NCBI GenBank assembly: GCA_900313875.1
Contig: OMSY01000051.1
Location: 1-22,422, forward strand
Source: an uncultured Actinomycetes bacterium
GTDB taxonomy: Bacteria > Actinomycetota > Coriobacteriia > Coriobacteriales > RUG844
Direction: 5' to 3'
DNA length: 22,422 nt
The position numbers and the translations under genes are program-made. Below, in pieces: positions 7,743 through 13,755 of the stretch; the stretch's first letter is position 1, and each line of letters starts with the position of its first letter. Under the pieces are notes generated by a model, which worked only from the letters and a program-made list of their open reading frames with translations, was not told where the DNA came from and made no database searches.

Positions 7743-8849
7743 ATGGTGGAGATCCTGCACAAGCACAACCCTGCAGCACGTTTGCTCGTACTCGTCTTCT
7801 GCGCTTTCATCGCACTCGGAGCCGCACTCGCATGGCCAGGGACGACCCTGGCGGATGACGAGCTCCCCCAGCCGGCATGCACCCCGGCGGAAGGTGGAAC
7901 CGCCACGCTCACGATAGACGATGGCAAGTACGTCTACACCGCCACGCCGAAGCCAGGCTACAGCTTCACGCATTGGACGTATACCGCTGATTCCACGGAG
8001 GGCAGAACCGACGTCAACCCCGTGAGCTTGGACGCGCTCAGCTGGAGCAACGTGACCGCCAGCTTCCAGAAGGCGGAAAGCCATACCATCACCAAGGAAG
8101 CTGTCAACGGCAAGCTGGAGGTCCCGACCGAGGGCCAGACAGGTAGCACGGTGAAGGTCAAGGTCACACCTGACAAGGGCTACGAGCTGGAGAAGCTCAC
8201 CTACAAGCCAGAGGGCGGCACCGAGACCGATATCACGAAGGCGAAGTCCCTCACCATGCCCGCGCAGGACGTCACCATCAAGGCCACCTTCAAGGCCGCC
8301 GCAGACCCGACTGCCTCGCCCGCGGTTTCCCCGACAGCTTCCCCCGCCCCCACCGAGACACCAGCCACCTCGCCGACACCCACGGACACGCCGACGCCTC
8401 CTGTCTCGCCCACGGACACGCCGACGCCTGTGGTTTCGCCCACGGACACGCCGACGCCTTCGCCTACACCCACGGCCACACCCGCACCTGCAACGTACAC
8501 GCTTGTCTTCGATGCCAACGGCGGCAGGGGCAGGATGGACAAGCTGACCGCGGAGGCCGGCTCGACCATCGAGCTCACGGCCAACAGGTTCACGCGTACC
8601 GGTCACTCCTTCGCTGGCTGGAACACCGCCAAGGACGGCAAGGGCACCGCATACAGCGACAAGGCCTCCCTCGAGCTCGACTCCGACATGACCCTCTACG
8701 CGCAGTGGGAGAAGAACACGCCTGCCAGGAGCGGAGCGGCTCCCAGGACCGGTGACACGTTCCCGATCACGGCCGTGGCCCTCTTGCTTGCAGCGGGTAT
8801 AGCCTTCATCGGCGCGGGCATCGCCCGCAGCCGCAACAGGAAAGGCTGA
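7743..8849 (+). CDS. Cell-wall-anchored surface protein with InlB-type repeat
   Basis: The protein of about 368 residues has a signal peptide (hydrophobic RLLVLVFCAFIALGAALAW, then a cleavage region near TLADD). Next come two divergent beta-repeat modules (about 40-185) of the bacterial-repeat type (YTATPKPGYSFTHWTY, KVTPDKGYELEKLTY...MPAQDVTIKATF). A Pro/Thr/Ser-rich linker spans about 190-250. One Listeria-Bacteroides (InlB B) repeat follows (LVFDANGGRG...GHSFAGWNTAKDG...MTLYAQW). The end is PRTGD, a hydrophobic helix and the basic RSRNRKG. This is a sortase sorting signal in which the usual leucine of LPxTG is alanine. It probably sits on the cell surface as an adhesin or stalk protein; the ligand is unknown. 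GGAGG at 7733-7737 favours ATG 7743, with ATG 7740 and GTG 7746 as close alternatives. Confidence 0.85.
   Translation: MVEILHKHNPAARLLVLVFCAFIALGAALAWPGTTLADDELPQPACTPAEGGTATLTIDDGKYVYTATPKPGYSFTHWTYTADSTEGRTDVNPVSLDALSWSNVTASFQKAESHTITKEAVNGKLEVPTEGQTGSTVKVKVTPDKGYELEKLTYKPEGGTETDITKAKSLTMPAQDVTIKATFKAAADPTASPAVSPTASPAPTETPATSPTPTDTPTPPVSPTDTPTPVVSPTDTPTPSPTPTATPAPATYTLVFDANGGRGRMDKLTAEAGSTIELTANRFTRTGHSFAGWNTAKDGKGTAYSDKASLELDSDMTLYAQWEKNTPARSGAAPRTGDTFPITAVALLLAAGIAFIGAGIARSRNRKG
8379..8468 (+). repeat. Three tandem 30-bp repeats in the Pro/Thr linker
   Basis: A 21-bp core beginning CCCACGGACACGCC recurs at 8379, 8409 and 8439 with variable 9-bp tails. It encodes PTDTPTPPVS, PTDTPTPVVS and PTDTPTPSPT. 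Such units can vary in number between strains by slippage. Confidence 0.9.
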
Positions 8850-8874
8850 GCATCTCGCGTGCCATGATGCCCCG

Positions 8875-8904
8875 AAGCGCGGACCTCACGCGGGTCCGCG
8901 CTTT
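8875..8904 (+). terminator. Bidirectional intrinsic terminator between surface gene and yjdF
   Basis: AAGCGCGGACC and GGTCCGCGCTT form an 11-bp stem with a 7-nt loop. TTTCTG follows on the plus strand. It lies 26 nt after the surface gene stop and could also serve the convergent yjdF transcript, though with a poor T-tract on that strand. Confidence 0.85.
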
Positions 8905-8990
8905 CTGCTGTGCAACCGGCGCAGTGGAACCGGTATGCATCTGCGGCGGGACCGGTGCACCATCCGCACCCGTGCATGCGTTCCCAGCCA

Positions 8991-9413
8991 CTATCTGCCG
9001 CGATGCTTCTGCTTGCGTTTCTCGCGGCGCTGCTCGTAGCGCTCCTGCTTCATCTGGTCGCGCCGCTCGCGGGTCTCGGCTTTCCGCGCCTTGGCCATGG
9101 TCTCCCGTTGTTCTGACAGGACCAGCTGCGCCTTGGTGGATGGTCCACGCTGCTTGAGTTCACGTGATACCTCACGCTGTCTGCGTTTGGGGTTCCCCGA
9201 CATCTTCGGGGTCTCATGATGCACAGGTTCGGTGAACTGCAATCGCGCGAACCGATACACGACGAACTGCAGCAGCTGCTCGTTCGATGGTTCGGCACCG
9301 AACACGACACGGCAGACGGACAACATCCCGTCCTCCACACGCTCGAACATCCCCACCCAGAACTGACCATCGTGATAGACGGTCAGGGTGGAGGAAACCC
9401 TGATCTCCTGCAT
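8991..9413 (-). CDS. yjdF: YjdF family protein (DUF2992)
   Basis: The 140-residue product matches Bacillus YjdF across its length: an N-terminal beta region with STLTVYHDGQFWVGMFER and VVFGAEPSNEQLLQFV, the conserved NPKRRQREVSRELKQRG...STKAQ block in the middle, and a highly basic Lys/Arg/Glu helical tail with many RRE and KRK groups. The protein's biochemical role is unknown. In Firmicutes its gene is controlled by the yjdF riboswitch, which senses azaaromatic compounds, so it is thought to help deal with such molecules. The start is ATG 9413, with GAAGGAGG 7 nt upstream; longer upstream readings run into the structured leader and are rejected. It is a single-gene unit bounded by the shared terminator. 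Confidence 0.93.
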   Translation of the reverse strand: MQEIRVSSTLTVYHDGQFWVGMFERVEDGMLSVCRVVFGAEPSNEQLLQFVVYRFARLQFTEPVHHETPKMSGNPKRRQREVSRELKQRGPSTKAQLVLSEQRETMAKARKAETRERRDQMKQERYEQRREKRKQKHRGR

Positions 9414-9535
9414 GGTGAGTCCTCCTTCATGTAGCCACCACGCAGAGAAGGGACAACCAAGGAGGCAGGTTACTGACGGCCACGGGGCCGCACCCCGACT
9501 ACCCAACGGGGTCGTGTTTTCATCTCCGCTGGATG
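9414..9535 (-). ncRNA. Structured yjdF leader, probable azaaromatic (yjdF) riboswitch
   Basis: About 120 nt precede yjdF on the minus strand and are rich in pairing possibilities. GGGG-TGCGG-CCCC can form (between about 9482 and 9498), GGCC-CCGT-GGCC overlaps it as an alternative, and CCCCG and CGGGG blocks flank GTTGGGTAGT. Unpaired-looking purine stretches such as GATGAAAACAC remain between them. The position directly ahead of a yjdF gene is where the yjdF riboswitch class is known to occur. I could not test the consensus, so the call rests on gene context plus visible structure. Confidence 0.6.
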
Positions 9536-9536
9536 C

Positions 9537-9565
9537 AGCTTAGCAGAAGAGGCGAACGATGTCCC
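9537..9565 (-). promoter_or_regulatory. Possible extended -10 promoter for the yjdF leader
   Basis: On the minus strand TGCTAAGCT (TAAGCT at 9542-9537 with an upstream TG) is preceded 17 nt earlier by GGGACA (9565-9560). Transcription would begin near 9530, at the start of the structured leader. Confidence 0.3.
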
Positions 9566-9617
9566 CGATGACTTCCGGTGTCGGAGCTGGGTCCATCCTC
9601 CGTCCCAGCCCCGTCCA

Positions 9618-10157
9618 TCACCTCAAACCGCGCCCAAACGCATGGAGCTCATCGAGCGCTTCCTGTGGGGTGTTGTCGAGATCGTGGTTGCGATGCATGC
9701 CGGAGACGGTGAACACCCCGAGGTCCTCGGCATGCCACCACCAGACCAATGACCGATACTGCTCCATGGCCGGTGCGAACATCCGCTCCCCACCACCGGC
9801 GCTCAAGATGAGTGCGGTCTTCTGAACATGCCCCAGGCGACCGAGTGCATACGTACGGTTGATGACGCACTGCAACTGCCCGCTCAACGCGAAATGGTAG
9901 ATCGGCGATGCGAGGACGACCATGTCGGCATCCTGCAGCCTGTCATAGACCTGCTGCATGTCATCATGCTGCACGCAGCTGCCGGCTCCCTCGATCTGAC
10001 AGCATTCACAACCGAGGCAGCCGCCGATGTCCATCAAGGCGACGGAAACGATATCCACCACATGCCCCGCTTCCTCAGCCCCACGGGCGAAGGCCTTCAC
10101 GAGTCGCAACGTGTTGCCCGCTTTGCGGGGGCTTCCGTTCAGCACCACGATACGCAT
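9618..10157 (-). CDS. Iron-sulfur flavoprotein-like NAD(P)H reductase
   Basis: The 179-residue protein has a flavodoxin-like fold typical of the NADPH-dependent FMN reductase family. It opens with MRIVVLNGSPRKAGNT, the FMN phosphate loop, and has ASPIYHFALSGQLQCVINR in the middle for the flavin ring. Between them lies CLGCECCQ...SC, which can be read as CX2CX2CX7C, the compact cysteine motif that holds a [4Fe-4S] cluster in archaeal iron-sulfur flavoproteins. Such enzymes pass electrons from NAD(P)H or ferredoxin to quinones, nitro compounds or oxygen species; the substrate here is unknown. The start ATG 10157 follows AAGGAGAGG. It lies 96 nt downstream of the GNAT gene on the same strand and is paralogous to the gene at 21701. 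Confidence 0.85.
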   Translation of the reverse strand: MRIVVLNGSPRKAGNTLRLVKAFARGAEEAGHVVDIVSVALMDIGGCLGCECCQIEGAGSCVQHDDMQQVYDRLQDADMVVLASPIYHFALSGQLQCVINRTYALGRLGHVQKTALILSAGGGERMFAPAMEQYRSLVWWWHAEDLGVFTVSGMHRNHDLDNTPQEALDELHAFGRGLR

Positions 10158-10191
10158 GCAACCTCTCCTTCTATGCCGATGGCACGCCTCA

Positions 10192-10246
10192 TCGCGTTGC
10201 AGACGGCACGCTGGCCCCGGAAAAGGGTGTGTCATCTGCAACGCGA
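10192..10246. repeat. 12-bp perfect inverted repeat between GNAT and flavoprotein genes
   Basis: TCGCGTTGCAGA (10192-10203) and TCTGCAACGCGA (10235-10246) are exact reverse complements separated by 31 nt. No T-tract follows on either strand, so it is not a standard terminator. Confidence 0.8.
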
Positions 10247-10253
10247 CCGACGC

Positions 10254-10820
10254 TCAGGAGCCTTCCACAACCGGTCGCACCTGCTTCTCCATGATGTAAT
10301 CATCCATGACGAAGCCTTCGCCGATGTCCGTCTCGACGGAGTCGATGACGTCGAACCCCGTTCCCCTGTAGGCACGGATGGCCAGCTCGTTGTGTTTGTT
10401 AACGGTGAGGTACATCGCCCTGAAGCCACGCGCATGGCACAGTGCGGAGTAGAATCCGATGGTGCGCGTCGCATAGTGATGCCCGCGCGCCTCCGCAAGC
10501 AGGTAGATCTTCGAGACGAAGAACCGGTTGCTCTGCGGCTCGTCATGCCCGCCGGTGAACCCGACGATCCTCCCCCACTGCGCCCGCGCCACCTGCCCGT
10601 CGTCCATCTCGTCCTCGTCCGCGACGATGAACCAGTACTCGTAACCGTTCTCGGACATATCGCGCTTGATGGCCTCCAGGCTCTGGAACCGTTCGACCAT
10701 GTACTCGGTCTGGGCTTTCCCGATGTGCGCGGGCCAGTATTCCCGCCAGATCTGCCCGGCAAGGCGCGCGAGCCTCTCCTGGTCCGATGCGTTTCTCACG
10801 GGAATGAAGGCGACGCCCAT
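10254..10820 (-). CDS. GNAT family N-acetyltransferase
   Basis: The 188-residue protein matches GNAT acyltransferases, which move an acetyl group from acetyl-CoA to an amine. Motif A appears as FFVSKIYLLAEARGHHYATRTI around residues 103-124, where ARGHHYA takes the place of the pyrophosphate-binding R/QxxGxG/A loop. The motif B region has MYLTVNKHNELAIRAYRGTGFDV, with the usual Asn and Tyr, and the protein ends with DIGEGFVMDDYIMEK, common in a broad group of uncharacterised GNATs. The substrate is unknown. AGAGGAAG precedes ATG 10820. It is the next gene after the KamA-like enzyme but has its own extended -10 and a terminator between them. An AblB-like role (acetylating a beta-amino acid) is possible, but it is shorter than AblB and looks more like the generic group. 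Confidence 0.88.
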   Translation of the reverse strand: MGVAFIPVRNASDQERLARLAGQIWREYWPAHIGKAQTEYMVERFQSLEAIKRDMSENGYEYWFIVADEDEMDDGQVARAQWGRIVGFTGGHDEPQSNRFFVSKIYLLAEARGHHYATRTIGFYSALCHARGFRAMYLTVNKHNELAIRAYRGTGFDVIDSVETDIGEGFVMDDYIMEKQVRPVVEGS

Positions 10821-10869
10821 GGCTGCTTCCTCTCTGGTCTGGCTATAGGGAACGTGAAGGATTGCACGC

Positions 10870-10878
10870 ACTGTAGCA
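10870..10878 (-). promoter_or_regulatory. Extended -10 promoter of the GNAT gene
   Basis: On the minus strand TGCTACAGT (TACAGT at 10875-10870) carries the TGn extension. It lies 50 nt before the start codon; no -35 is obvious. Confidence 0.45.
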
Positions 10879-10931
10879 CATGCGGGAGCAGCCAGCGGGA
10901 AGGAATCCCGCAATCGATGCAACGTGGAGAA

Positions 10932-10962
10932 ACCGCCCCCGTTCCGGCGGGACGGGGGCGGT
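10932..10962 (-). terminator. GC-rich terminator of the KamA-like gene
   Basis: ACCGCCCCCGT and ACGGGGGCGGT form a perfect 11-bp stem around a 9-nt loop, 35 nt past the stop. On the minus strand it is followed by TTCTCC, a short T-tract. Confidence 0.8.
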
Positions 10963-10997
10963 GCGCCATCCACATGTCAGCGAGCGGGCCGGCCGCA

Positions 10998-12095
10998 TCA
11001 ACGGTCGGGAAGCCAGCACTGGCCCGGCTCGACCTCCTGCGTGAAGAGCTGGTTCGCGTTCTCGAGGTTCTTGGCCTGATGGTACTTGAAGACCATCCGT
11101 CCATCGGAAGCCTTGCCCAGCACCTCGATCTTGCCCGTCGGACAGGACATGACGTAGCGGAAGCACTTGCCCAGCCCGTTCTGCAGCTCGCGGGCACCGT
11201 CGACGACATCGATCCCCTGCAGAAGCGGCACCTGGAAGTAATCGAGCACGCCGCGTGTGGGCCTGCACTGGAAGACGTAATAGGGCACGACGCCACACGC
11301 GGTCAGGTCGCGCATGAGCTGCCCGAGCACCTCGGGGGTATCGTTCACACCCTTGAGCAGGACGGTCTGGTTCCTGACGACGATGCCCATGCCCATGAGA
11401 CAGCGAACCGCCTCGGCCGCCTCCGACGTGACCTCGTGGGGATGGTTGAACTGCGTGACGACATAGAGCTGCTTCCGGCTGGCATATCGAGCAAGGATCC
11501 CCTGCAGCTCTCCATCGGACGTGATCCTCTGCGGCAGGACGACGGGAACACGCGTCCCGAACCGTATGAAATCGAGCTGGTCGAGGTCGCAGAACGTCGA
11601 AAGATAGTCCTCGATGCGATCGTTGTCGTTCAACAACGAGTCACCGCCCGAGATGAGCAGGTTGCTGATCGCAGGATGCGCCAGGACATACTCCCTCATC
11701 TCGGGAAGTCCCTCGGCGATCTCGTCATCGGTGAGCCCCACCATGCGCTTGCGGAAACAATGCCGGCAGTACATCGAGCATCTGCTGGTCGAGAGGATGA
11801 TGGCGGTCTCACGGTACTTGTGCTGCATCCCGGGAAGCACCGTGTTGGATGCCTCGCCGCTGGTGTCCTCATCCCCTGCGGCCTCGAGCTCGCAGCTGGT
11901 CGGGATCGCCATCTTGCGTATGGGGTCGTCCGGGTCGTTCGGGTCGATGAGCGAGAAATAATATGAGTTCACGAACATAGGATATCGTTGCGAAACGGAA
12001 TCGAGCACCGAGGCCTCCGCATCATCGATATGCAGGATATCCTGAACCTCGTCGATACGATGGAACCCGTTCCTCAGCAGATTCTCCCAATCCAT
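10998..12095 (-). CDS. KamA-family radical SAM aminomutase-like enzyme
   Basis: The 365-residue protein belongs to the lysine 2,3-aminomutase family, which uses S-adenosylmethionine, a [4Fe-4S] cluster and PLP to move an amino group from the alpha to the beta carbon. The cluster motif is CSMYCRHC (C106, C110, C113), followed by LISGGDSLL near 147, the SAM-binding GGDPL-type motif. K322 in PTGKIEVLG aligns with the PLP lysine. The two aspartates that hold the substrate epsilon-ammonium in lysine 2,3-aminomutase align with R278 (QCRPTRG) and S317, so lysine is unlikely as substrate. The C-terminal KYHQAKNLENANQLF is typical of this KamA subgroup. The start ATG 12095 follows GAGAGGGGGA. The gene diverges from a MarR regulator, with a dyad over its promoter. 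Substrate unknown; an acidic amino acid such as glutamate is a reasonable guess. Confidence 0.88.
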   Translation of the reverse strand: MDWENLLRNGFHRIDEVQDILHIDDAEASVLDSVSQRYPMFVNSYYFSLIDPNDPDDPIRKMAIPTSCELEAAGDEDTSGEASNTVLPGMQHKYRETAIILSTSRCSMYCRHCFRKRMVGLTDDEIAEGLPEMREYVLAHPAISNLLISGGDSLLNDNDRIEDYLSTFCDLDQLDFIRFGTRVPVVLPQRITSDGELQGILARYASRKQLYVVTQFNHPHEVTSEAAEAVRCLMGMGIVVRNQTVLLKGVNDTPEVLGQLMRDLTACGVVPYYVFQCRPTRGVLDYFQVPLLQGIDVVDGARELQNGLGKCFRYVMSCPTGKIEVLGKASDGRMVFKYHQAKNLENANQLFTQEVEPGQCWLPDR

Positions 12096-12126
12096 GGAAG
12101 TCCCCCTCTCAGACAACGGATGCAGC

Positions 12127-12155
12127 AGTAGAATTGAGCTGCAGCAAAGTATCAA
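12127..12155 (-). promoter_or_regulatory. Promoter of the KamA-like gene
   Basis: On the minus strand TTGATA (12155-12150), a 17-nt spacer and TCTACT (12132-12127) give a transcript starting near 12120, about 25 nt before the ATG. Confidence 0.55.
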
Positions 12156-12158
12156 TTC
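12131..12158. promoter_or_regulatory. Candidate MarR operator in the divergent promoter region
   Basis: GAATTGA (12131-12137) and TCAATTC (12152-12158) form an inverted repeat around a 14-nt spacer that itself contains the palindrome GCTGCAGC. The dyad covers the whole KamA promoter, so a bound repressor would block it. Confidence 0.45.
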
Positions 12159-12231
12159 AACAGGGATGGTTTCATTATGAACTATTTCCCCGCCTCTGGC
12201 GGTGTCGTAAACCAACCGAAACGAAACGAAG

Positions 12232-12699
12232 ATGGTCGCCTTGGATAATCAGCCCCTTGCAATGGGCTTCTATGCCAGGAAGCTCTATGAGACATACGCC
12301 GACCCCCTGCTCAAGAGGCATGACCTCCGGTTCGTCGAACTGCAGATCCTCGCCCTGCTCGCACAATCCGACGGGGAGGATTGCGCGAGGGAGCTCGTCC
12401 GGACGTTGCGCATCTCGAAAGCGCACATCTCGAAATCCATGGACCGTCTGACACAAAGGGGCCTCGTGTACCGCACCGAGGACCCGGACGACCACCGGGT
12501 CCATCATGTGCATCTCACGGACCAGGGCAGGCAAGTCGCCATCGAGTTCCTCGGCATCAAGAACCGATGCAGGAGCATCATGTTCCAGGGGGTCTCCCAG
12601 CAGGAGATGGTCACCGTACGGCAGGTCGCGCGGCAGATGATATCCAACACCGTCGAGGCCCTGAAGAGCCTCCATCCTGACCAGAAGGCGACACGCTGA
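12232..12699 (+). CDS. MarR family transcriptional regulator
   Basis: The 155-residue protein has the MarR winged-helix layout: an N-terminal dimer helix (FYARKLYETYADPLLKRHDL), helix-turn-helix RELVRTLRISKAHISKSMDRLTQRGLVYR at about 57-85, the wing DPDDHRVHHVHLTDQGRQVA, and C-terminal dimerisation helices. MarR proteins usually repress nearby genes and release DNA on binding a small ligand. The divergent KamA-like gene, with a dyad in the shared 136-bp gap, is the likeliest target, and CorA follows 23 nt downstream as a probable operon partner. The ATG at 12232 lacks a clear ribosome site (only GAAACGAAG upstream), so translation may be weak, or the transcript may start close to the codon. 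A later ATG at 12262 would remove part of the dimer helix and is less likely. Confidence 0.9.
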   Translation: MVALDNQPLAMGFYARKLYETYADPLLKRHDLRFVELQILALLAQSDGEDCARELVRTLRISKAHISKSMDRLTQRGLVYRTEDPDDHRVHHVHLTDQGRQVAIEFLGIKNRCRSIMFQGVSQQEMVTVRQVARQMISNTVEALKSLHPDQKATR

Positions 12700-12722
12700 T
12701 ATTCAACGGAAGGTGAGCAGCC

Positions 12723-13658
12723 ATGATCGAGTACTTCCGCACCGACGACAACGGAACGCTGCTCAAGCTCGGCCAGGAGGAACCCGGCTGCTGGATCGCC
12801 CTCTTCGACCCGGATGTCAAGGAGCTCGCCGACATCGCGACACGCTTCACGGTCGACCTCGACGACCTCCGCGCACCACTCGACCGCGAGGAGATCTCAC
12901 GTATCGAGCGTGAGGACAGCTACACGATGTTCATCGTCGACACGCCCATCCATGACGAATCGCTCGGGGAGCACGGGTACACCACCATCCCGCTCGGCAT
13001 CATCCAGACGCCCACCAACGTCATCTCGGTCTGCTCGGTCCTGCGCATCAAGGTGATCTCGCGGCTGAAGTCGCGACGGGACCTTCATCCGACCACGGAT
13101 ATCCCCGGTTTCACCAGCGACCTGCTCATCTCCTCGTCAGGTGCCTACGCCTCGATGCTGAGAGCGCTCAACAAGCGTAGGATCGCCCTCGCAGCCGTGG
13201 ACCAGAACCCCTCGCGCAGGAACCTCGAGGAGCTCTACACCCTGGACGCCTCGCTCGTCTTCTTCAAGACCTCGCTCGCGACCAACAAGACGGTGTTCGA
13301 GCGCTTCCGTCGCACGCTCGCTGCCGACCAGGACGAACGCGCGCTCGACCTCATCGACGACGTCATCGTGGAGAATTCGCAGATGCTCGAGACCACGAGC
13401 CTGTATTCCGAGATCCTCGACTCCACCATCGACCATTTCGGCCTGATGATGGATTATGACCTCAACCACACGATGATGTTGGTCGCTGCCATCACGCTCG
13501 TGCTCTGCGTCCCCACCGTCATAGGCGGTCTCTTCGGTATGAACGTGGGCGGTATCCCCTTCGGTGACAAGGTCTACGGCTTCGCTACCGTCACCGGCAT
13601 CACCGCACTCATCCTGCTCGCCGTCCTCGCCCTGCTCAAGAAGCTCCGCTGGTTCTGA
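12723..13658 (+). CDS. corA: CorA family magnesium/divalent cation transporter
   Basis: CorA forms pentameric channels that admit Mg2+ (sometimes Co2+ or Ni2+) through the cytoplasmic membrane. The 311-residue protein has the large N-terminal cytosolic domain (1-250), a long stalk helix region around 190-250, and two C-terminal membrane segments (about 253-272 and 285-305). The signature GMN motif (LFGMNVGG) sits in the loop between them, and the C terminus is basic (KKLRWF), as expected inside the cell. The length is normal. GGAAGGTGAG lies just upstream of ATG 12723, and the gap to the MarR gene is only 23 nt, so cotranscription is likely. Whether MarR governs ion uptake is not shown. The metal selected cannot be told from sequence. 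Confidence 0.95.
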   Translation: MIEYFRTDDNGTLLKLGQEEPGCWIALFDPDVKELADIATRFTVDLDDLRAPLDREEISRIEREDSYTMFIVDTPIHDESLGEHGYTTIPLGIIQTPTNVISVCSVLRIKVISRLKSRRDLHPTTDIPGFTSDLLISSSGAYASMLRALNKRRIALAAVDQNPSRRNLEELYTLDASLVFFKTSLATNKTVFERFRRTLAADQDERALDLIDDVIVENSQMLETTSLYSEILDSTIDHFGLMMDYDLNHTMMLVAAITLVLCVPTVIGGLFGMNVGGIPFGDKVYGFATVTGITALILLAVLALLKKLRWF

Positions 13659-13755
13659 CGTACCTGGAACGTGGTACCTTATCCAAAGGCATCGAAAGCC
13701 GTGAGCCGGGTCCCAGGACATGGGAGGCCATGGCGATGACGGGAAAGGTGACACG

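Noticed and set aside
8379..8468. Regular 30-bp repeats as a CRISPR array
   Set aside because: The units are directly adjacent with no unique spacers and encode an in-frame Pro/Thr linker.
9587..9617. Stem-loop after the flavoprotein gene (GAGCTGGG with CCCAGCCCC) as a terminator
   Set aside because: The stem needs a G-U pair, the loop is 12 nt and no T residues follow on the minus strand.
9828..11966. Open frame of 712 codons on the plus strand
   Set aside because: Runs antisense through three recognisable minus-strand genes and a terminator; composition is typical of a shadow frame.
13660..13677. GTACC-8 nt-GGTAC dyad as a corA terminator or MerR site
   Set aside because: The arms are only 5 bp, no T-tract follows and there is no MerR gene or matching promoter spacing nearby.
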